Positions 21,397 to 23,707 of a stretch of DNA of 23,707 nucleotides are shown piece after piece; the stretch's first letter is position 1, and each line of letters starts with the position of its first letter. The stretch is from Hypsibius dujardini (lineage: Eukaryota; Tardigrada; Eutardigrada; Parachela; Hypsibiidae). Location: positions 1 to 23,707 of the forward strand of contig LRSR01009003.1 of NCBI GenBank assembly GCA_001579985.1. Direction: 5' to 3'. The translations under genes and the position numbers were made by a program. Under the pieces are notes generated by a model, which saw only the letters and a program-made list of their open reading frames with translations, was not told the origin of the DNA and did no database searches.

Positions 21397-21432
<36 letters not shown>

Positions 21433-22443
21433 CGACCGACCGACAGACATACAGACAGACAGTCAGATAGGCAGGCAAGTAGGCAGGCAGACAGACTGAC
21501 AGATAGGCAGGCAGGCAGGTAGGTAGGTAGGTAGACTGTCGGTGTTACGCGCCTTATCCTCTGTTTCATATATTATCATGTGCAGTCATGTGGAAACGAT
21601 GCTGCCTTATGCCCTGCGAGCCACCTTTAATCTCATCTTTGAAAACTCGGCCGAACAAGAAAAAGCCGGGGACGCCTTGGATGCCTTCATCAAAGATGCA
21701 ATGGAAATTTCTGGCCGGCGGGATTTTCTCCAACGGAAGTTTGGCTTCGAACTGTTCATTTACCAGCTTCTGGCGTCCAACTTATCGGAAGCGGACTTTT
21801 TCCTCAACACCCACGCGGTGAAGAACTGGTTGGAGGAATGGGCGGGGACGACGCAGTTGAACCTGCAAGGTCGACGGAAGCAGCTGCCGATGCTGCAGCT
21901 AATGACGGAGGCGCGCCGCTACCTGGATGTGCGCCACCAAATCGCCCACTCGCCGCAGAAGGGCCGCGAGCTGTCCGAGCAATTCCACCACTTCTTGGCG
22001 AACAGTGAGCGGGAGGCCTACGCGAATGATCCGGTTGGCGTGGGGAACGACCTCGCCACACTTCGCTGTTATTACTCGCACGTACTCGCTAGTCAGCCGA
22101 AAAACAGACGTAAGGATTTCGTGTGCATAAATTGAGTGACTTGTAGAAGTTGATTCATTGTGTGTCGCTCTGCAGTGAGTGAAGCTCTAATGGCCAGCTT
22201 CCGGGTCCATGAGAAATTGGCCGTGGCTCGAACTGCCATTCGGCAAAACAATTTTGACTTGTCTCAACGACTTCTGACGAAACTCCATCCGGTCGCTTGC
22301 AAGGCCCACCAAGGCGCCACTTTCTTCTCGGGCAATCTCCCTCTACGCCGACTGGAAGATAGATGGGGTGGTACCTTTGTAAGTTGTGAGACTTGGTTGC
22401 CTGCCGCGGTCTCTAATTGATTGTGTAACTGTCTGTCTGTCTA

Positions 22444-22474
<31 letters not shown>

Positions 22475-23587
22475 GCATGTCTGTCTGCATGTCTGTCTAT
22501 CTGCCTGTCTGCCTGCCTGTCTGTCTATCTGTCTGTCTATATGTCTGTCTTTCTGCCTGTCTGTTTGTCTGGCTGTCTGTTAGTCCTTCTGTTTGTCTAC
22601 CTGTCTGCCTTTTTAATTGTTAGCCAGTCAGTCTGTCTTTCTCTCTGTGCACGGCGGAACTGCTGCGAATTTGAATTTGAATTGATATTTTAAACAGGCG
22701 GCGGCTGCCATAGCGAAGTCACGTTCCAACAAGACCCCCCAACAAGCCCAGTCAAATTTCGCGGGCCTAATGCAGTCCCTCGGTCTGATCGACAAGCTCC
22801 ACGGGAAATCCACAGCGGCGAACGCCGTCCCCCTTCGTTCCCTGGAAGCCGACATCCTTCTCGCCGTAGCCGACACCCTTCATGACTTCGGCTCGTCCGT
22901 TAGCCTGGAGACAGCCGATCGCCAACGCCTCGGCCTGTCCAGCGGCACCGATGTCAAACCTCTCTACGTTCGCGTGTTCTCTGAGTTTGCTGAAGCCTGC
23001 GAACGTGCCGTGGACGCCGTGCCCTTTCTCCGGACATTCCAGTATTGCGATCAACTGCTGAGGAAGGGCATTCTCGATGACGGTGTGTGTTTAGGGAGTT
23101 CACAGCTTGCTTTCTTGGCTAATTGTTGGGTGTTCTTTTGCAATCCCTAGTTGTGCTGGTGGAAAGAGGGACAGCCAGCCTGTTGAAAGCCATCAAATTG
23201 GGTAGTGTGGAAGCACGGGATCTCTTCTGCCGGCTGCTAGTCTGGCTGCGGGAACACCCGAATATTGAGGATGCCTTTCAGGTTGGATGCGCGGATATCC
23301 CGGCGTGGATGTTCATACAGTGGGCGAATCAAGTGCTGGCGTTGCTGGACAAACCTGAAGGCAACGCGGTGCATGACATTTTGGGTCGTATGGCCAGCGA
23401 GTATCCGCAGGCTATCATCTATGGATTCAAGATCAGCAAGGAGAATTACGTGTTTGATGAGAAGGACAGCCGGGGAAGGCGGAATAAGAAGTTCTTCGAC
23501 GAGCTCAGTGAGAAGTTGGACATCCCTCTGATTGATGACCTCATTCGACATTTGACGAGACTTTGTGAGCCACATACGTTTTTCCAG
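8253..23587 (+). CDS. PRKDC: DNA-dependent protein kinase catalytic subunit (DNA-PKcs), 5' partial: start codon through FAT region
   Basis: Exons: 8253-8400, 8721-8794, 9808-9918, 9982-10056, 10686-10803, 11122-11297, 11376-11466, 11527-11777, 12017-12561, 12640-13181, 13570-14759, 15014-15430, 15559-16001, 16826-17780, 18095-18389, 18491-18767, 18883-19072, 19219-19768, 20270-20790, 20856-21340, 21586-22109, 22176-22378, 22698-23082, 23151-23587. They total 9,003 nt with phases matching at every junction and no internal stop. The product is colinear with human DNA-PKcs (anchors: LPRVTEL with TKVAACELLH; VGFDLHEVD; LFHCAAY; DEMSRYDYS; ELEMDALNQHE; LFLAKL; RSYRIGDVPDIEI; EYPQAII). DNA-PKcs is the PIKK-family kinase that Ku recruits to double-strand breaks in non-homologous end joining. 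The window ends at about human residue 3,570 of 4,128, so the kinase, PRD and FATC parts lie outside it. About 500-560 N-terminal residues are missing between exons 8 and 9. Confidence 0.96.
8390..8657. mobile_element. Two tandem copies of a palindromic element abutting the PRKDC exon 1 donor
   Basis: Units 8390-8523 and 8524-8657 are 134 bp each and about 93 percent alike. Each begins with the last 11 exon bases (GCGAGATATAA, GCGAGACATAA) and GTAAAC or GTACAC. Within each unit ACACGTGGCAAAAACCTTGC pairs with GCGTAAGATTTTTGTCACGT, so each is an inverted-repeat element of about 115 bp. The copied donor at 8535 is a possible decoy splice site. Confidence 0.8.
8931..9640. mobile_element. Large foldback element in PRKDC intron 2
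   Basis: Arms of about 335 bp (8931-9267 and 9309-9640) are reverse complements with scattered mismatches and a loop near 42 bp. Pairs include GGCAAGAACG with CGTTCTTGCT, CGGTTTCAAAAA with TTTTTGAAACCG, and GGATGCCGGGGGGCGGAGCT with AGCTCCGCCCCCTGGCATCC. The rest of intron 2 (8795-9807) has TTGATTGA and TCGATCAATC tracts and no exon. Confidence 0.88.
10028..10325 (+). repeat. Three 98-bp tandem copies that include the PRKDC exon 4 donor
   Basis: Units start at 10028, 10126 and 10224. Each carries the last 29 coding bases of exon 4 (CGCTTGCTGTGCCGACCTCC, then TTTCCCAG or TTTCCTAG) and GTTGGT. So the donor at 10057 has two near-identical decoys at 10155 and 10253. Confidence 0.9.
10057..10615. 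mobile_element. Inverted-repeat element filling most of PRKDC intron 4
   Basis: The sequence just after the donor (GAGGTAGAGGCCGTTAACCA, then GGCCGCTTTTAGAAATCG) returns inverted at 10559-10615 (CGATTTCTAAAAGCGGCC, then TGGTTAACGGCCTTTACCTC). The 98-bp tandem copies lie inside the left part. No ORF. The left end begins within about 5 bp of the splice donor. Confidence 0.75.
10900..11095. repeat. CAGA microsatellite, PRKDC intron 5
   Basis: Runs of CAGA with ATAAA, CAAG and GCAG interruptions in the 318-nt intron 10804-11121. Related tracts recur in introns 8, 11, 17, 18, 20, 22 and 24. Cysteine-rich (minus strand) and DRQT (plus strand) frames across it are artefacts. Confidence 0.95.
11816..11912. 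repeat. CAGA microsatellite, PRKDC intron 8
   Basis: Two CAGA blocks separated by GCAGTCAGACACA within the 239-nt intron 11778-12016. This is the intron across which the protein loses a large conserved block, so a collapse of missing sequence at this tract is possible. Confidence 0.95.
12017..13181 (+). CDS. PRKDC: PRKDC exons 9-10: HEAT repeats of the N-terminal arm
   Basis: Exon 9 (12017-12561) opens with FSVPFDDM and then LPRVTEL and TKVAACELLH, the clearest N-terminal match to human DNA-PKcs (human FAVPFREM, LPRVTEL, TKVAACELLH at about residue 890). It continues with LACDVEPVTKQIFEPL and HWFS. Exon 10 (12640-13181) follows in phase 2 (CG|A, Arg), giving KRFGAALAFSHCYKTFRE, matching human KRLGASLAFNNIYREFRE. 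Because exon 8 matches human about residue 335 and exon 9 matches about 885, the spliced protein jumps over the intervening human segment. Exons 8 and 9 are both phase 0, so the junction is open. Confidence 0.93.
13190..13430. mobile_element. MITE-like element, family B, at the PRKDC intron 10 donor
   Basis: TGCTCGCGATCTCAAGGGAC at 13190 and GTCCCTTGAGATTGCGAGCA ending at 13429 are inverted ends with one mismatch. Interior similarity to the element fragment at 1186 (CCGCCTCCCTC and GTTCAATCTGATTCACT in reverse) confirms the family. The left end begins 8 bp after the donor GT (13182). The remaining intron to 13569 shows nothing else. Confidence 0.8.
13570..14759 (+). CDS. PRKDC: PRKDC exon 11: long middle HEAT exon
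   Basis: At 1,190 nt this is by far the longest exon; it begins in phase 1 (G|AT, Asp) and ends in phase 0 at AAG|GTAAGTGG. It encodes 397 residues. ETLERLAAVVDCF corresponds to the human ATLCWLDLLLAALECY helix, and DPKAVGFDLHEVDRLP to human EPASIGFNIGDVQ. Later stretches diverge and are recognisable mainly by helix pattern and order. The next intron begins with a CAGA tract only about 25 nt from the donor. Confidence 0.92.
14783..14925. repeat. CAGA / GCAG microsatellite, PRKDC intron 11
   Basis: Imperfect CAGA runs with GCAG variants, about 25 nt after the donor at 14760. The intron is 14760-15013. Confidence 0.9.
15014..16001 (+). CDS. PRKDC: PRKDC exons 12-13: middle HEAT region, joined by a GC-AG intron
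   Basis: Exon 12 (15014-15430) is 139 codons, phase 0 at both ends. Exon 13 (15559-16001) starts IFEIPWKIFTTPQYG and ends at LFHCAAY, a near-exact match to human LYHCAAYN. The exon 12 to 13 join follows human SVYEMFRKDD in alignment. The donor read is CAGAAG|GCAAGG, a non-canonical GC donor with strong flanking consensus. The only GT nearby in frame (AAC|GTGCAG at 15422) is a poor donor and would remove just three codons, so the protein is nearly the same either way. Confidence 0.9.
15466..15471 (+). promoter_or_regulatory. AATAAA poly(A) signal inside PRKDC intron 12
   Basis: AATAAA lies 35 bp after the unusual GC donor of exon 12. If the donor is not used, the frame runs ARTLYF and stops at TAA 15449-15451, directly ahead of the hexamer. 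This would make a short transcript with only the N-terminal half. AATAAA also occurs by chance in AT-rich DNA. Confidence 0.35.
16031..16322. repeat. Minisatellite in PRKDC intron 13
   Basis: About fourteen units of 20-30 bp made of TTGGTTGGGTGGTACCCA with GGAGGTACCCA variants and some CCCCA spacers. The tract has many KpnI-type GGTACC palindromes. The remainder of the intron, 16330-16825, shows no further structure. Repetitive Trp/Pro and Gly/Tyr frames here are not genes. Confidence 0.9.
16826..17780 (+). CDS. PRKDC: PRKDC exon 14: region of the human S2056 (PQR) cluster plus a lineage-specific proline repeat
   Basis: The exon starts in phase 2 (AG|G) and encodes 318 full codons. LVDLKRQYTFEVEF matches human LIDLKRRYNFPVEV. 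DEMSRYDYSEGL matches human EEMSQFDFSTGV, and ELEMDALNQHEVMATL matches ELEMDELNRHECMAPL. The segment between these blocks, where human carries the S2056 SQ autophosphorylation site, has no SQ or TQ here. Further on, after RLFLAKL-type helix LFLAKLIMNVENV, there is an added proline/glutamate-rich direct repeat (PPPGTEEP twice) before the next helix (LFYGPLLDLLMEI). Confidence 0.95.
17502..17555 (+). repeat. Coding 27-bp direct repeat in PRKDC exon 14
   Basis: Two adjacent 27-bp copies (17502-17528, 17529-17555) differ at few bases and each encode PPPGTEEPx. The insert is in frame and lengthens a loop between HEAT helices. No counterpart is known to me in human DNA-PKcs at this position. Confidence 0.9.
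17861..18000. repeat. 20-bp tandem array in PRKDC intron 14
   Basis: Seven copies in exact 20-bp register of CAGGGAGTTCTTGRCCCATG, the first one partial. There are no unique spacers, which excludes CRISPR. It sits in the 314-nt intron 17781-18094. Confidence 0.95.
18095..19072 (+). CDS. PRKDC: PRKDC exons 15-17: HEAT repeats before the ABCDE loop
   Basis: Exon 15 (18095-18389) encodes NLTLLKVLTEAWKAQLEIP, matching human NLEIIKTLVECWKDCLSIP. Exon 16 is placed at 18491-18767; its acceptor is ambiguous because an in-frame alternative at 18476 would add five codons. DKFVAVLHQASKSYP matches human DKFIVCLNKVTKSFP. Exon 17 (18883-19072) encodes NETVQGLTVEVLRKVAPRIS, matching the human helix DERQKVCLDIIYKMMPKLK. 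The phases 1, 2 and 0 at the three exon ends fit their neighbours. Confidence 0.9.
19097..19170. repeat. CAGA microsatellite, PRKDC intron 17
   Basis: GCAG units pass into CAGACAAA and then pure CAGA, beginning 25 nt after the donor at 19073; the intron is 19073-19218. Confidence 0.9.
19219..20790 (+). CDS. PRKDC: PRKDC exons 18-19: ABCDE-equivalent loop and following conserved helices
   Basis: Exon 18 (19219-19768) runs from DEQTLLQVIRTRLF to a Ser/Thr/Gly-rich low-complexity loop. Exon 19 (20270-20790) begins GGGDG and reaches the hallmark RSYRIGDVPDIEISYEAVIQPL, matching human [22 protein letters not shown]. The loop is the position of the human ABCDE autophosphorylation cluster. Candidate S/TQ sites seen are TQ in FTPTQA (codon at 19651, alignable with human T2638 in FTLTQT), SQ in YSSQF (19711) and TQ in TPPTQDE (20296). 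Fewer S/TQ motifs are present than in the human cluster. Confidence 0.93.
19806..20190. repeat. TCTG / CCTA repeat tract, PRKDC intron 18
   Basis: TCTG runs alternate with four larger copies of about 90 bp, each holding TGCCTATC, TGCTTGC and TACCTACCGAC blocks. So a higher-order repeat is built on the tetranucleotide. The intron is 19769-20269. Confidence 0.85.
20856..23587 (+). CDS. PRKDC: PRKDC exons 20-24: FAT domain
   Basis: Exons 20856-21340, 21586-22109, 22176-22378, 22698-23082 and 23151-23587 encode roughly residues 2,324-3,001 of the model. They form helical TPR-like repeats that clamp the kinase in PIKK proteins. Matches include AARGAYHDAADLYGQL-type repeat (human [20 protein letters not shown]), ARTAIRQNNFDLSQRLLTKLH (human ARKQNNFSLAMKLLKELH), YCDQLLRKG (human FCDQQLRKE) and EYPQAIIYGFKISKENYVF (human NYPQAIVYPFIISSESYSF). 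Exon 24 ends TFFQ|GTAGTG. The frame stays open through the visible part of intron 24, so translation alone does not mark the exon end; the donor and alignment do. Confidence 0.93.
21357..21535. repeat. CAGA / GCAG / GTAG repeat, PRKDC intron 20
   Basis: Pure CAGA is interrupted by CCGA and followed by GCAG and GTAG runs, 16 nt after the donor at 21341. The intron is 21341-21585. Confidence 0.9.
22431..22610. repeat. TCTG repeat, PRKDC intron 22
   Basis: TCTG with GCATG and CCTG variants in the 319-nt intron 22379-22697. The orientation is opposite to the CAGA tracts of introns 5-20. Confidence 0.9.
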
Positions 23588-23647
23588 GTAGTGTATTCTT
23601 CCATCTCTCATTCTCCGTGCAACATGCTCTCATATCGGTTGCATATC

Positions 23648-23707
23648 TGTCTGTCTGTCCGCCTGCCTGCCTGCCTGTCTGCCTGTATGTTTCCCTGTCT
23701 GTTTGCC
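23648..23707. repeat. TCTG / CCTG repeat at the right edge, PRKDC intron 24
   Basis: The repeat starts 60 nt after the donor at 23588 and runs off the window, so its length and the next exon are not visible. Confidence 0.85.

Noticed and set aside
23588-23707. PIKK kinase catalytic domain at the right edge
   Set aside because: The coding match stops at the end of the FAT region; the rest is an intron with a TCTG repeat, so the kinase exons are outside the window.

Overview
The window is eukaryotic, from an intron-rich invertebrate nuclear genome. Coding exons are 43-1,190 nt long, have GT-AG (once GC-AG) borders and keep one reading frame only when spliced. Introns and intergenic DNA are full of TTGATTGA and CAGA/TCTG microsatellites, minisatellites and inverted-repeat elements. 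A retained DNA-PKcs gene beside a natriuretic-peptide/guanylyl-cyclase-type receptor fits several invertebrate lineages. A tardigrade or other ecdysozoan is my guess only, and no sequence character here proves it.

Layout: (1) 1-2111 is non-coding, with a terminal-inverted-repeat element, TTGATTGA arrays and a hairpin. (2) 2112-5468, plus strand, is an 11-exon gene for a single-pass receptor with an ANF-receptor ligand-binding domain and one membrane helix. It stops after a short cytoplasmic tail with no visible kinase-homology or cyclase domain, and exon 1 has an in-frame TGA. (3) 5469-8252 is intergenic, with a 61-62 bp tandem array containing an unresolved base (N), a MITE-like element with perfect 31-bp inverted ends, and the probable PRKDC promoter and 5' UTR. 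(4) 8253-23587, plus strand, holds 24 coding exons of PRKDC, the DNA-dependent protein kinase catalytic subunit. I joined them by hand into one open frame of about 3,001 codons that follows human DNA-PKcs from its start methionine to the end of the FAT region. The kinase domain and C-terminus lie beyond the right edge.

The two genes share strand but no evident function: one is a cell-surface receptor, the other the nuclear kinase of Ku-dependent end joining. The most notable points are: a block of roughly 500-560 residues of the N-terminal HEAT solenoid missing between exons 8 and 9; loss of the human S2056-cluster SQ site and a reduced ABCDE cluster; a GC-AG intron with a poly(A) signal just inside it; inverted-repeat elements abutting several splice donors, which suggests introner-like or donor-associated MITE insertion; and the apparently truncated receptor. 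I saw no CRISPR array, tRNA, rRNA or prokaryotic-type operon, and no wholly new system that the sequence alone would support.
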